NCBI GenBank assembly: GCA_002798295.1
Contig: NWQT01000014.1
Location: forward strand, 1-64,000
Source of the DNA: Lysobacteraceae bacterium NML07-0707
GTDB lineage: Bacteria; Pseudomonadota; Gammaproteobacteria; Xanthomonadales; Xanthomonadaceae
DNA length: 64,000 nucleotides
Direction of reading: 5' to 3'
Below the pieces are notes generated by a model. It searched no databases. It was not told the origin of the DNA and saw only the letters and a program-made list of their open reading frames with translations. The position numbers and the translations under genes were made by a program. Below, piece after piece: positions 10,161-18,986 of the stretch; positions within the stretch are counted from its first letter, which is position 1, and each line of letters starts with the position of its first letter.

Positions 10161-10640
10161 ATGACCCAAAGCCCTGAAAAAATCCCCGCCGCCACCCTGA
10201 AGCTGCCGCTGGCACTGGGCAGTGGCGCTTCCGCCACGCTTGCCGACTATGCAGGCCAATGGCTGGTGCTGTACTTCTACCCCAAGGACAATACCCCCGG
10301 CTGCACTACCGAAGGCCGTGATTTCAATGCGCTGCTGGGGGAGTTTGAAAGCTTGGGCGCTCGCATCCTGGGCGTGTCCAAAGACTCCGTCCGCACCCAT
10401 GCCGGCTTTGCCAGCAAACAGGGGTTTGAGTTTGACCTTATCAGCGATAGCGATGAAGCCCTCTGCCGCGCCTTTGGCGTGATCCAGATGAAAAAGCTCT
10501 ATGGCCGCGAATACGAAGGCATCGTGCGCAGCACCTTCCTGATCGACCCGCAAAGCCGCATCGTCGAATGCTGGCAACCGGTCAAGGTCGCCGGCCATGC
10601 CGCTGCGGTACTGGAGGCGCTGCGCCGCCATGCCGCATGA
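10161..10640 (+). CDS. bcp: Thioredoxin-dependent thiol peroxidase (Bcp/PrxQ)
   Basis: Peroxiredoxin reducing hydroperoxides, 159 aa. The peroxidatic cysteine is Cys48 in KDNTPGCTTEG. The usual E. coli resolving cysteine five residues later is absent (GCTTEGRDF). The remaining cysteines are Cys102 (EALCRAF) and one in IVECWQ. It may therefore be a one-cysteine type or use another partner. The gene starts 1 bp after gcvR and is followed by a strong terminator, so gcvR-bcp is probably a two-gene unit. Confidence 0.94.
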   Translation: MTQSPEKIPAATLKLPLALGSGASATLADYAGQWLVLYFYPKDNTPGCTTEGRDFNALLGEFESLGARILGVSKDSVRTHAGFASKQGFEFDLISDSDEALCRAFGVIQMKKLYGREYEGIVRSTFLIDPQSRIVECWQPVKVAGHAAAVLEALRRHAA

Positions 10641-10665
10641 TGAACGCCATGCCCTCGCCTTTTTC

Positions 10666-10710
10666 AGCGCGCCATCGCCAGGCACTGTCCGCGATGGCGC
10701 TTTCTTTTTT
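10666..10710 (+). terminator. Rho-independent terminator after bcp
   Basis: The stem AGCGCGCCATCGC (10666-10678) pairs with GCGATGGCGCT (10691-10701), with a short mismatch, and is followed by TTCTTTTTT. It lies 26 bp past the bcp stop and before phoH. Confidence 0.85.
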
Positions 10711-10736
10711 GTCCATCCACCCCGGAAGCCATTCGC

Positions 10737-12131
10737 ATGACTCACGGCAAACGCCTGTATGTGCTTGATACCAATGTGCTGATGCACGATCCGACGGCGC
10801 TGTTCAAGTTCGAGGAGCACGATATTTACCTGCCGATGCAGGTGATTGAGGAACTGGACAACGGCAAGAAAGGCAGCAGCGAAGCGGCCCGCAATGCCCG
10901 CCAGGTCAGCCGCTTCATCAACGAGCTGATTGAGGAACAGGGGGCGGACAAAATCGCCACCGGCCTGACGCTGCGCCCGCCGGGCGGCCTGTCGCTGGGC
11001 ACCGACCCGGCGCGCGGCGTGTTGCGCTTCCAGACCGAAGGCTTCGGCGGCGGCCAGCGTCTTGGCCTGTCGATGGCCGACAACCATATCCTGGCCGCGA
11101 TTCTGGCACTGCAAAACAGCGCCGAGCAGGAAGTGGTGTTCGTCTCCAAGGACATCAACCTGCGCATCAAGGCGGCGATTTCCGGCATCGCCAGCGAAGA
11201 TTACGAAAACGACCGCGCCCTGGATGATTTCAACCTGCTGTTCACCGGCGCCACGGCCTTGCCGGAAGACTTCTGGCAGCGCACCGGCAAGGCGCTGCGC
11301 TCGTGGACCGACAAGGGGCGCACCTATTACGAAGTACAGATGAGCGCGGCCGATGCCTGGTATCCGAACCAGTTTCTGTACCTGCCGGGCGATGAGCAGT
11401 CCGAGTTCCGGGTGGCACATATCCAGGGCGACAAGGCCGTGTTGCAGATTGTCGATGATTACCGCAGCCAGCAGCATTCGGTTTGGGGCATCAGCGCCCG
11501 CAACCGCGAGCAGAATTTCGCCTTGAATGCGCTGATGGACCCGGATATTGATTTTGTCACCCTGCTCGGCACTGCCGGCACCGGCAAGACCTTGCTGACC
11601 CTGGCCGCCGGCCTTGCGCAAACCATGGACGCACAACGCTACCGGGAAATCATCATGACCCGCGCCACCGTGAATGTCGGCGAGGACATCGGCTTTTTGC
11701 CCGGCACCGAAGAAGAAAAAATGACGCCGTGGATGGGCGCGCTGACCGACAATCTGGAAGTGCTGATGCCCAGCCGCAAGAGCGGCAGCTGGGAGCAACA
11801 GGCTACCCATGACCTGCTCGCCAGCCGCATCAAGATTCGCGCCATGAATTTCATGCGCGGCCGTACCTTTCTCTCGCGCTACGTGATTCTTGACGAAGCC
11901 CAGAACCTGACGCCGAAACAGGTGAAAACCCTGGTCACCCGTGCAGGCCCTGGCACCAAAATCGTCTGCCTTGGCAATGTCGAGCAAATCGACACGCCTT
12001 ATCTGACCGAAACCACCTCGGGCTTGACCTATCTGGTTGACCGCTTCAAGGGCTGGGCGCATTCGGCGCATGTCACCCTGCGCCGTGGCGAACGCTCGCG
12101 GCTGGCCGACCACGCTTCGGAGGTGCTGTGA
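10737..12131 (+). CDS. PhoH family ATPase with N-terminal PIN domain (PhoH2/YlaK type)
   Basis: A 464-aa protein. It begins with a PIN-type nuclease domain (residues 6-140; VLDTNVLMHDP with conserved Asp, then EELDNGKKG and DLNFL-like acidic positions). It continues with a PhoH P-loop ATPase: Walker A GTAGTGKT around 278-285 and Walker B-like YVILDEAQN around 381. The C-terminus contains GNVEQIDTPYL and HVTLRRGERS. Related PIN-PhoH proteins act as RNA helicase/ribonucleases; the cellular role here is unknown. The stop overlaps the next gene's ATG by 1 nt. Confidence 0.92.
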   Translation: MTHGKRLYVLDTNVLMHDPTALFKFEEHDIYLPMQVIEELDNGKKGSSEAARNARQVSRFINELIEEQGADKIATGLTLRPPGGLSLGTDPARGVLRFQTEGFGGGQRLGLSMADNHILAAILALQNSAEQEVVFVSKDINLRIKAAISGIASEDYENDRALDDFNLLFTGATALPEDFWQRTGKALRSWTDKGRTYYEVQMSAADAWYPNQFLYLPGDEQSEFRVAHIQGDKAVLQIVDDYRSQQHSVWGISARNREQNFALNALMDPDIDFVTLLGTAGTGKTLLTLAAGLAQTMDAQRYREIIMTRATVNVGEDIGFLPGTEEEKMTPWMGALTDNLEVLMPSRKSGSWEQQATHDLLASRIKIRAMNFMRGRTFLSRYVILDEAQNLTPKQVKTLVTRAGPGTKIVCLGNVEQIDTPYLTETTSGLTYLVDRFKGWAHSAHVTLRRGERSRLADHASEVL

Positions 12132-12403
12132 TGGCAGGCCGCGCCCGTACCCTCGACAAAGCCTTTCTGGTGCTGTTCATCGCCTTCGCCATCCTGCGCC
12201 TGTATGGGTTTGTGCATACCCGGGTGCTGGCCGAGGGCATCAGTGGCCTTGGCTTTGCGCTGATGGCCTTTGGCGTGTGGAATCGCGCCTTTGCCCGGCT
12301 GACCGAGGCCAATCTCGCCCAGCGCCGCCAGGCGGCAATGTTCGGCACCTATGGCGGCATGCTGCTGATCCTGGCGGCATTGGTCATGCGCTGGCTGGGC
12401 TGA
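12131..12403 (+). CDS. Small membrane protein of unknown function
   Basis: A 90-aa protein with two or three hydrophobic segments (about 12-30, 38-55 and 68-88: FLVLFIAFAILRLYGF, GISGLGFALMAFGVW, MLLILAALVMRWLG). No enzyme motif was recognised. The ATG at 12131 shares one base with the phoH stop, which suggests coupled translation; a GTG one codon earlier is also possible. It is followed 13 bp later by the DUF1275 gene. Confidence 0.7.
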   Translation: MAGRARTLDKAFLVLFIAFAILRLYGFVHTRVLAEGISGLGFALMAFGVWNRAFARLTEANLAQRRQAAMFGTYGGMLLILAALVMRWLG

Positions 12404-12416
12404 GGCAGAGCCTGCA

Positions 12417-13100
12417 ATGAAACTGCGCGAAGGCATGCCCACCTGGGTGCTGATGGGCGCCTGTGCACTGGCCTGCATTGCCGGCATGGTGAATGTGGTC
12501 GGCTATATGGGCTTCGAGCATCAGGGCATCACCCACCTGACCGGCACCACCACCCTGCTGGGCGAAGCCTTTTCCGGCGGCAACTGGCAGGCCAGCGCCC
12601 AACTTGCGGCGATGATTCTGGCCTTCATGTTCGGCGCCATGCTGAGCGGACTGATTGTGCAGGACACCCGGCTGAAACTGGGGCGTCGCTATGGTATCGC
12701 CCTGGCGCTGGAATCGGCATTGCTGGTGGCCGCAGCCAGCATGTTCAAGGAAGCCAGCATCGTCGGCCCCCTGCTCGCCGCCGTGGCCTGCGGCCTGCAA
12801 AACGCCATCGCCACCACCTATAGCGGCGCACTGGTACGCACCACGCATCTTTCCGGCCTGTTCACCGATATCGGCATCGCTATCGGCCATGCCCTGCGTG
12901 GCTGCCCGCTGCAATTTCGTCGCATCCAACTCTCGGTTTTGACCATCGGCGCATTCTTGCTCGGCTGCATGGCAGGCGCTGCGCTGTTCCGGCATTTTTC
13001 CTACGACGCGCTGTATGTACCCGCCTTGTGGACTGGCATCGTCGGCACCGGCTATGCCCTTTATCACCATTACAAATTCAGCCGCCATGAACAATATTGA
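12417..13100 (+). CDS. DUF1275 (YoaK) family integral membrane protein
   Basis: A 227-aa protein with about six transmembrane helices. Family features are the first-helix stretch AGMVNVVGYMGF, the loop GITHLTGTTTLLGEAF, and the conserved GLQNAIATTYSGALVRTTHL in which 'G.QN....T......RTTH.TG' is diagnostic. Transport function has been proposed for the family but the substrate is unknown. It overlaps thiD by 14 bp. Confidence 0.88.
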   Translation: MKLREGMPTWVLMGACALACIAGMVNVVGYMGFEHQGITHLTGTTTLLGEAFSGGNWQASAQLAAMILAFMFGAMLSGLIVQDTRLKLGRRYGIALALESALLVAAASMFKEASIVGPLLAAVACGLQNAIATTYSGALVRTTHLSGLFTDIGIAIGHALRGCPLQFRRIQLSVLTIGAFLLGCMAGAALFRHFSYDALYVPALWTGIVGTGYALYHHYKFSRHEQY

Positions 13101-13899
13101 GCGCCCAGCCTCGGTGATGACCATCGCCGGCTCCGATTCCGGCGGCGGCGCCGGTATCCAGGCCGACCTGCGCACCTTCGCCGCCCACCGGGTTCACGGG
13201 CTGTGCGCACTGGCCGCACTCACTGCACAAAACACCCAGGGCATTACCGCCGTGCATGCCGTGCCAGCGGATTTTCTGCGCGCGCAAATCGATGCCTGCT
13301 TTGCCGATTTCAATGTTGTGGCCGTGAAAATCGGCATGCTGGCAAGCGCCAAAATCGTCACCGCAGTGGCCGATGCGCTGGCGCATTACCGTCCGCGCTT
13401 TGTAGTGCTCGACCCGGTGATGGTCGCCACCTCCGGCGCCAAACTGCTGGACGATGACGCCCACCACGCCCTGCGCCAGCGCCTGATTCCACTGGCCAGC
13501 GTACTCACCCCGAATATCCCCGAAGCCCAGTGGCTGCTGGGGCAGCGCATCGCAACCGCCGGAGATGCCGACCATGCCCTGCATGGGCTGCATGCACTGG
13601 GGGCGCAGGCCGTGATGCTCAAAGGCGCGCACCTGCATGAAGGCGAGGCAGTCATCGACCGCTGGCTGGACGCATCCGGCCAGGCACGATTCACCCACCC
13701 GCGCCTGAGTGTGGAAGGCCATGGCACCGGCTGCACCCTGGCCGCGGCGATTGCCGCCAATCTCGCCCTGGGGCTTGCCCCGCGACAGGCTGCCGAAGCG
13801 GCCAGCGACTACATTGCCCACGCCTTGGCCAGCAGCTACCGACCAGGGCGCACCGAACTGCATGTACTCGACCACTTCGGCGCGATGGAAAACCCTTGA
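13087..13899 (+). CDS. thiD: Hydroxymethylpyrimidine/phosphomethylpyrimidine kinase
   Basis: Phosphorylates HMP and HMP-P in thiamine synthesis. The 270-aa ribokinase-fold protein has MTIAGSDSGGGAGIQADLRT at the N-terminus, AVKIGMLAS, VLDPVMVATSGAKLL and the anion hole/catalytic GHGTGCTLAAAIAA. The start MNNIERPAS is inside the 3' end of the preceding gene; a longer in-frame extension to 13015 lacks family sequence. No thiamine riboswitch is seen upstream. Confidence 0.95.
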   Translation: MNNIERPASVMTIAGSDSGGGAGIQADLRTFAAHRVHGLCALAALTAQNTQGITAVHAVPADFLRAQIDACFADFNVVAVKIGMLASAKIVTAVADALAHYRPRFVVLDPVMVATSGAKLLDDDAHHALRQRLIPLASVLTPNIPEAQWLLGQRIATAGDADHALHGLHALGAQAVMLKGAHLHEGEAVIDRWLDASGQARFTHPRLSVEGHGTGCTLAAAIAANLALGLAPRQAAEAASDYIAHALASSYRPGRTELHVLDHFGAMENP

Positions 13900-13957
13900 T
13901 ACCTGGCAAAGACACTACCAGACATGAACTATTGAACAACAAGCCTCGCCACGCCCC

Positions 13958-15193
13958 TCAACGAGGCCGCAGTCGCATCGCCCATTTGCGCAGGCCACCA
14001 AGCGGCATGTCCTCATCGGGGTGGGTCAGGCCGTGCATCACCAGTTGCCGGAAAGGTTTGGCAAGCCGCCCTGCCCCGAGCGCCAGTTTGCGCAGCGCTT
14101 TGGCCGGGGGGCGGTCATCGCCATAGAGGCGCGCAACCAAGGTCGTGGCCAGGTAAAGCGGGCGGGTGGCAGCACGGTGCTCGGCATCGTAATCGGCCAG
14201 AAGCCGCTCGTGCCAGATGGGCTCGCCATGCTGCAAGGCATCAAGAATACGCCGTGCCAGCGCATCGACCGACAGCAAGCCAAAGTTGAAGCCATGCGCG
14301 GTCACCGGGTGCATGCCGACGGCGGCATCGCCAATCAGCGCAAAACGGGTGCTGTAGAAGCGTTCGGGATAGACCCCCACCAGCGGGTATTGGCGGCAGG
14401 CGCTGATACGCTGCATCTGCCCGAGGCGGCCATCGAAACGGCAGGCGATATCGGCATTGAAGCTGTCCTCGTCCAGCGCCAGCAACGCATCCAGCTCGGC
14501 GCGGGTCAGGGTCAGCACCACTGACGAGGTATTGGCATCGTGCAGCGGCAACAGCGCCAGCGTCTGCCCGTAGCGGAACCATTCCCAGGACACCGAATCA
14601 TGCGGGACTTCGTGGCGCATCCGTACCAGCAACATGCTGCGGCCAAAGTCCAGGAAATCGGCGCGGATGCCAAGCGCGCGACGGCTTTCGGAAAAACGGC
14701 TGTCGGCCGCCACCAAAAGCTCGGCGGCGAACTCGCGGCCATCGGCCAGCCTGACTTTGGCACCGTGGGCGTTGGCCTCCACATGGGCAACGCGGGCATT
14801 GTCGATGATTTCCACATTGCCAGCGTTCTCGGCCTGCAAGGCCTGCCAGGCGGCACGGCGGATGGCGTGATTGGATACCAGCCAGCCCAGCTGCGACTGG
14901 CCGCTTTCGCGGTGCGAAAATAATAGCCCTTGCTCATCATCGCCATCGAGCACCACCGCATCCCGCAAGGTGGCGACATTCTCGTCGGCAATATGTGGCC
15001 ACAGGCCATAATCGTGCAGCAGGCGGTGCGAGCGATGGGTCAGCGCGATTTCGCGGCCATCGTCCTCGGGATTTTCCAGCACGCTGCCCGGTTGCTGCTC
15101 CAGCACCGCCACGCGCAGGCCACTGCCTGCCAGCGCACGCGCAAAGCACAAGCCCACAGGCCCGGCACCAATGACGACAATATCCCAAGACAT
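13958..15193 (-). CDS. ubiM: FAD-dependent ubiquinone hydroxylase, UbiM-like
   Basis: A 411-aa flavoprotein monooxygenase of the UbiH/COQ6 family. It has N-terminal dinucleotide-binding DIVVIGAGPVGLCFARAL, the REIALTHRSHRLL segment, and the second FAD motif FALIGDAAVGMHPVTAHGF. The AHGFNFGL version of this motif and the C-terminal LARLYGDDRPPAK resemble UbiM rather than the UbiH/UbiI proteins encoded near 60-62 kb. The assignment within the family is an inference. Start at 15193 is preceded by AGGAG. It is divergent from the Na/Pi transporter. Confidence 0.7.
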   Translation of the reverse strand: MSWDIVVIGAGPVGLCFARALAGSGLRVAVLEQQPGSVLENPEDDGREIALTHRSHRLLHDYGLWPHIADENVATLRDAVVLDGDDEQGLLFSHRESGQSQLGWLVSNHAIRRAAWQALQAENAGNVEIIDNARVAHVEANAHGAKVRLADGREFAAELLVAADSRFSESRRALGIRADFLDFGRSMLLVRMRHEVPHDSVSWEWFRYGQTLALLPLHDANTSSVVLTLTRAELDALLALDEDSFNADIACRFDGRLGQMQRISACRQYPLVGVYPERFYSTRFALIGDAAVGMHPVTAHGFNFGLLSVDALARRILDALQHGEPIWHERLLADYDAEHRAATRPLYLATTLVARLYGDDRPPAKALRKLALGAGRLAKPFRQLVMHGLTHPDEDMPLGGLRKWAMRLRPR

Positions 15194-15278
15194 GGCGGCT
15201 CCTGAATGTTCCTGCCTATTATCACCCGGATATGACATGCGCCTTGCATGCCGATGAAGCGAGTATGAAACTGCGCCC

Positions 15279-17084
15279 ATGAAACTGCCTGTCATCCAAG
15301 CTGCCACGCTCAAATGGTTGTCCATCGCGCTGCTGTTGGCGCTGCTCGGCTGGAGCTTTTGGTACAGCACCTCCTGGTTGCAGCTTTGCTATGGGCTGGC
15401 ATTGTTTTTGTTTGGCATGCAGTGCATTGAAGAAGGCCTGCACAACACCGCAGGCGGCATGCTGGAGCGACTGATGGCGCGCAGCACGGCCACCCCGTTG
15501 CGCGGCATGTTGTTTGGTGTCGGCGCCACTTTCCTGCTGCAATCGAGCACCCTGGTCTCACTGCTGACCATGGCCTTCCTGAGTACCGGGCTGATTACCC
15601 TTGCCGGCGGTATCGCGGTGCTGCTGGGCACCAATCTGGGCGCCACCAGTGGCATCTGGCTGCTGGCACTGGCCGGACAAAGCGTCAGCCTGTCCCCGGT
15701 AGCGATTCCGATGCTGGTGTTTGGCATCCTGGCCGGTTTCTTCAAGGGTCGCAGCAAGGCGTTTGGCCGGATTCTGGTTGGTATCGCGCTGATTTTTCTC
15801 GGCATTGATGCCATCAAGGAGGGTTTTCAGGCCGTCGGACAGATGGACTTGAGCGCCCTCAAGGTAGGTGGCCTGCTGGAAGTGCTGATGTTCTGTCTGG
15901 CCGGGCTGCTGCTCACCATCGTGCTGCAATCCTCACATGCCACACTGATTCTTACCCTGGCCGCGCTTGCGGGCGGGCAAATCACCCTGATGCAGGGCTT
16001 TGCCATCGCCATCGGCTCAAACGTCGGCAGCAGCGCCTCCACCGCCGTTGTCGGCATGCTCGGCAGTGAGCGCGGCGGCCAGCGCCTGGCGCTGGCACAT
16101 CTTCTGTTCAACTCGGTCACCGCCCTGCTCTCGCTGATTTTGTGGTGGCCGCTATCGCGGCTGGTGATGCACCTGGGCGAGCTGGCCGGCATGAGTGCGC
16201 TGCTGCAACTGGCGCTTTTTCACAGCCTGTTCAATCTGCTGGGACTGGCGCTGTTCTGGCCCTGGCAAAAGCAACTGGCCGCCAAACTGTGCCAATGGCT
16301 GCCCGCCAGCCAACAAGAAGCCCTGCTTGCCGGCAACAAGCCGCTACGCCCGCGCTATCTCCATGCCAATATGCTGCGCGCTGGCGATACCGCCCTGCAG
16401 GCTGTGCTACAGGAAGTCCGCTATCTGGGCTCGGTCAGTCTGGAAGTGCTGGCGCGGATTTTCTATATCGCCGATGACGACCTGCGGGCTACAGACGCGC
16501 CCAAAAATCTGCCCTTGCCGCCACCGCCACTGCCGGTGGATGCGCAAATCCTGTACGAATATCAAATCAAGCCGCTCTACAGCGCACTTCTGGATTTCAC
16601 CAGCAAGATGGACCTGCATGATGAGGCGCAGCAAAATCTGCTGGGCAGTGCGCACATGGCCGCCTTTCAGCTGGTGGAAGTCATCAAGCATGGCAAGCAT
16701 CTGCAAAAGAATCTGCAACTGAATCTTCAAAACCCGCAAAGCCCGAGTCACCCGGACTATCTGCGCTTGCGCCGGCATCTTTTCAAAACCCTGCGGCAGT
16801 TCCGGCAAATGACACGCCTGCCCGCCAACAGCCCGCAATGGCCCGAATGCCTGGCCGCACTGGAAGCACATATCGCCCGGCTGGAAGTATTCCGTGGGCG
16901 CGTCATGGTCAAACTGCGCAGCCAGGAGCTCGATGGCTGGCAGACTTCATCGCTGATGAATGACAGCAACTATGCACGCCGTATCGGCCAGGGGCTGGTA
17001 GACATCCTGCATATCGTGCGCATCGCCCCGCCCATTGAAAACGACAACGCACTCACCGACCGCCAAGCCGCCGGTGCCGCTTGA
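15279..17084 (+). CDS. Na+/phosphate cotransporter family protein with C-terminal PhoU-like domain
   Basis: A 601-aa inner-membrane protein. The first about 330 residues hold two repeated Na/Pi-cotransporter (NptA/YjbB) blocks: FLFGMQCIEEGLHNTAGGML, GATFLLQSSTLVSLLTMAFL and LQSSHATLILTLAALAGGQI, where the QSSxxT motifs are characteristic. The C-terminal about 220 residues are helical and PhoU-like (ILYEYQIKPLYSALLDFTSK). It probably moves phosphate. An IS5-family element now separates the gene from a downstream hairpin terminator. Confidence 0.9.
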   Translation: MKLPVIQAATLKWLSIALLLALLGWSFWYSTSWLQLCYGLALFLFGMQCIEEGLHNTAGGMLERLMARSTATPLRGMLFGVGATFLLQSSTLVSLLTMAFLSTGLITLAGGIAVLLGTNLGATSGIWLLALAGQSVSLSPVAIPMLVFGILAGFFKGRSKAFGRILVGIALIFLGIDAIKEGFQAVGQMDLSALKVGGLLEVLMFCLAGLLLTIVLQSSHATLILTLAALAGGQITLMQGFAIAIGSNVGSSASTAVVGMLGSERGGQRLALAHLLFNSVTALLSLILWWPLSRLVMHLGELAGMSALLQLALFHSLFNLLGLALFWPWQKQLAAKLCQWLPASQQEALLAGNKPLRPRYLHANMLRAGDTALQAVLQEVRYLGSVSLEVLARIFYIADDDLRATDAPKNLPLPPPPLPVDAQILYEYQIKPLYSALLDFTSKMDLHDEAQQNLLGSAHMAAFQLVEVIKHGKHLQKNLQLNLQNPQSPSHPDYLRLRRHLFKTLRQFRQMTRLPANSPQWPECLAALEAHIARLEVFRGRVMVKLRSQELDGWQTSSLMNDSNYARRIGQGLVDILHIVRIAPPIENDNALTDRQAAGAA

Positions 17085-17130
17085 GCATGTCCACACGCAC
17101 TACCCGCCTGCTGCAATTACTGGGGGCTTA

Positions 17131-18010
17131 GAGCGTTTTATGAACTTTGTGCCAATCGAATCAACGCAATAGCATTGGGCAGCATGAGAATGGCGAAGAC
17201 CACAAAGTGCAATCCCCCCAGCACGTCCGGCAATCGTTCGTAATCACGAGACAGGCACCTGAAGCGGGCAAGCCAGCCAAAGCTGTGTTCAACCACCCAG
17301 CGCCTTGGCAGCAGAACGAAACCCTTTTTCGCTTCGCGCAACTTCACCACCTCCAGGGCAATGCCGTTTTGCGCCGCCGCATCCCGGTTTTTTTGCCCTG
17401 TGTTGCCTTGATCTACCCAAGCCTTGCGCGCACGCCCTTTCCCGTTGCCTGTTACACCGCCTGGCATAGCGCATCGACTTGATCGCGCTCTTGCTCGTTA
17501 GCCGGCGTGAAATGCAAGGCCAGCAAATGCCCCAGCGTATCCACAGCCATGTGCACCTTGGAACCGTTGCGGCACTTGTAGCCGTCATAGCCAGCCCGAG
17601 TTCCACTCTCGCCACTGGATTGCAGGGTGCGGCCATCGATGGCTATAGCAGCTTGGCTGCCCCTGCCGACCTAGAGCGACCCGGATGATGGAGCGCAGGT
17701 CCGAGACGATGGTTTCGAAAAACCTGCATCCAGCCAGCGCCTGCTTTGCTGATACACAGCCTCCCACGGTGGCAGGTCATTGGGCAGCATACGCCAGGGG
17801 GGGGCGCCTGCACGTACCAACCAGCGTAGCGCATTGAACACTTCACGCAGATCGTGCTGACGCTGCGGCGCCTCTTGATCCATCAAGACAAGGTAGGGTG
17901 CGACAAAGCTACATTTTTCATCGCTGACATCACTGAGGTAAGGCTTGCGGGACATGTCAGCACTGTACCCAAGACCCAATTCATCACTCGGCAAAGTTCA
18001 TAACACGCTC
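17131..18010 (-). mobile_element. IS5-family insertion sequence (880 bp), transposase decayed
   Basis: Terminal inverted repeats are 19 bp with one mismatch: GAGCGTTTTATGAACTTTG at 17131-17149 and the complement of GAGCGTGTTATGAACTTTG at 17992-18010. TA on both flanks (17129-17130, 18011-18012) fits a 2-bp target duplication. The inside encodes an IS5-type transposase on the minus strand, broken into several frames. Joining the flanks restores TGGGGGCTTAGCCCCCA, so the element landed in a small palindrome just past the Na/Pi transporter. Confidence 0.88.
17138..17955 (-). pseudogene. IS5-family transposase, frameshifted
   Basis: The N-terminal part starts MSRKPYLSDVSDEKCSFVAP at 17955 and contains the DUF4096-like LREVFNALRWLVRAGAPPWR. 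The reading then shifts: fragments such as [10 protein letters not shown] and [20 protein letters not shown] lie in other frames. The C-terminal DDE section (RWVVEHSFGWLARFRCLSRD) is in a third frame ending at 17138. At least two frameshifts are needed to join them. IS5-type transposases can use one programmed shift, but this number suggests inactivation. Confidence 0.8.
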
Positions 18011-18016
18011 TAGCCC

Positions 18017-18056
18017 CCACAAGAGCGAGCCGCCATAACCCGCTCTTGTGGGTTTT
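18017..18056 (+). terminator. Hairpin terminator orphaned from the Na/Pi transporter gene
   Basis: CCCACAAGAGCG pairs with CGCTCTTGTGGG (18041-18052), followed by TTTT on the plus strand. It sits directly beyond the IS5 insertion and before the convergent gene at 18068. On the minus strand no T run follows, so it most likely served the transporter gene before the insertion. Confidence 0.75.
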
Positions 18057-18067
18057 GAAGCTGTCGC

Positions 18068-18652
18068 TTAGCGCTGATAGACCTTGGACAAGGTTTCTGC
18101 GTCCCCAGTCACCGAGGTCACGATGCCGTTGCCATTAAAGTTCACCTGGAACGGCGAGAAGCTCCACAGCCAGTATTTCCAGACACGCGCATTGATATCC
18201 GGGGTTTCGCTGGCAATCGGCCAGCCAATTGCCATCGTCACCTGCTCGCGGGTCATGCCATTGGTGACTTTGGCCGCTTCAATAGCGCTACGAATCCTGG
18301 CCGGAAAACGTGCTGCCTTGGCGCGCGGATCTTCAAGCACGATATAGCGCGCGGCAAATTCGTCCGGCGAAATATTGCGGCTGTAATCATTGCCAATGGA
18401 CTGACGCTTGCCCTGGATTTCGATATTGGCGCGGTTGCGCCCCAGACCGCGAAACTTCAGCGGGGTACCGTAGGGAATCATGGTTTTGATTGATTCCTCG
18501 TAGTTGGCATCAGAAATCCAGCCGCCATCGGTACGCATATTGCAGCACAAAAAGCCATCACTGCCCGGCGCCAGTTTGGATTGCGCACGTGCATCAGCGC
18601 CCATCCACAGTGCCAGCGGCAGCATTGCAACAGCAAACAAACGGATCTTCAT
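18068..18652 (-). CDS. Exported protein of unknown function with BamE/SmpA-like C-terminal segment
   Basis: A 194-aa protein with a signal peptide (MKIRLFAVAMLPLALWMGA, cleavage likely after ADARA). The mature part contains two adjacent cysteines (GFLCCNMRT) and, near the C-terminus, GMTREQVTMAIGWPIASETP followed by VWKYW. This resembles the 'G.T..QV...LG.P' repeat of SmpA/OmlA (BamE)-type proteins. I do not recognise a specific family. The start at 18652 was chosen over an in-frame upstream ATG because it begins the signal peptide. The gene is convergent with the IS5-disrupted region. Confidence 0.75.
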   Translation of the reverse strand: MKIRLFAVAMLPLALWMGADARAQSKLAPGSDGFLCCNMRTDGGWISDANYEESIKTMIPYGTPLKFRGLGRNRANIEIQGKRQSIGNDYSRNISPDEFAARYIVLEDPRAKAARFPARIRSAIEAAKVTNGMTREQVTMAIGWPIASETPDINARVWKYWLWSFSPFQVNFNGNGIVTSVTGDAETLSKVYQR

Positions 18653-18810
18653 AAGCACATCGTCCCCTTGGGTTGAAATAGGCCGCAAGGATAGCAGCCC
18701 CTCCTGATAGATGGCTGCGCCATCAGACAGGTATCGCCAGATACAGGCTGGATTTGCTCAAGTACCGTCATATCTACAACAGCCATGCCTACGATCGCGC
18801 CCAATCGGCA

Positions 18811-18830
18811 CTGCTGACAGAAACTGACAG
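18811..18830 (+). promoter_or_regulatory. Operator-like motif upstream of WYL regulator gene
   Basis: CTGCTGACAGAAACTGACAG contains two direct CTGACAG copies 10 bp apart. Ten bases later comes TATGCT, a possible -10. The same 20-mer occurs at 20799 and, with one change, at 21602, each 10 bp before TACAGT. This copy is about 156 bp before the regulator start at 18987. Conserved spacing to a -10-like hexamer suggests an activator site occupying the -35 position. The 334-bp gap around it holds no other recognisable gene. Confidence 0.6.
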
Positions 18831-18986
18831 CCATTGCCGTTATGCTGAGCCAGTCAGGGCATGCGCAAGAACGGCCGCGCACCAGCCCGGCGCGGCTTGC
18901 CCTATCGACCCCGTCACCGCCAAACGGCAGGTGGCAGTGGATACCGCCATACCACTGGCCGTTGATCATCGTCCTGCCTGCACACC

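Noticed and set aside
10050-12113. A 687-codon open frame antisense to bcp and phoH
   Set aside because: Crosses the bcp terminator and both well-supported genes; the translated sequence is low-complexity and has no recognisable domain.
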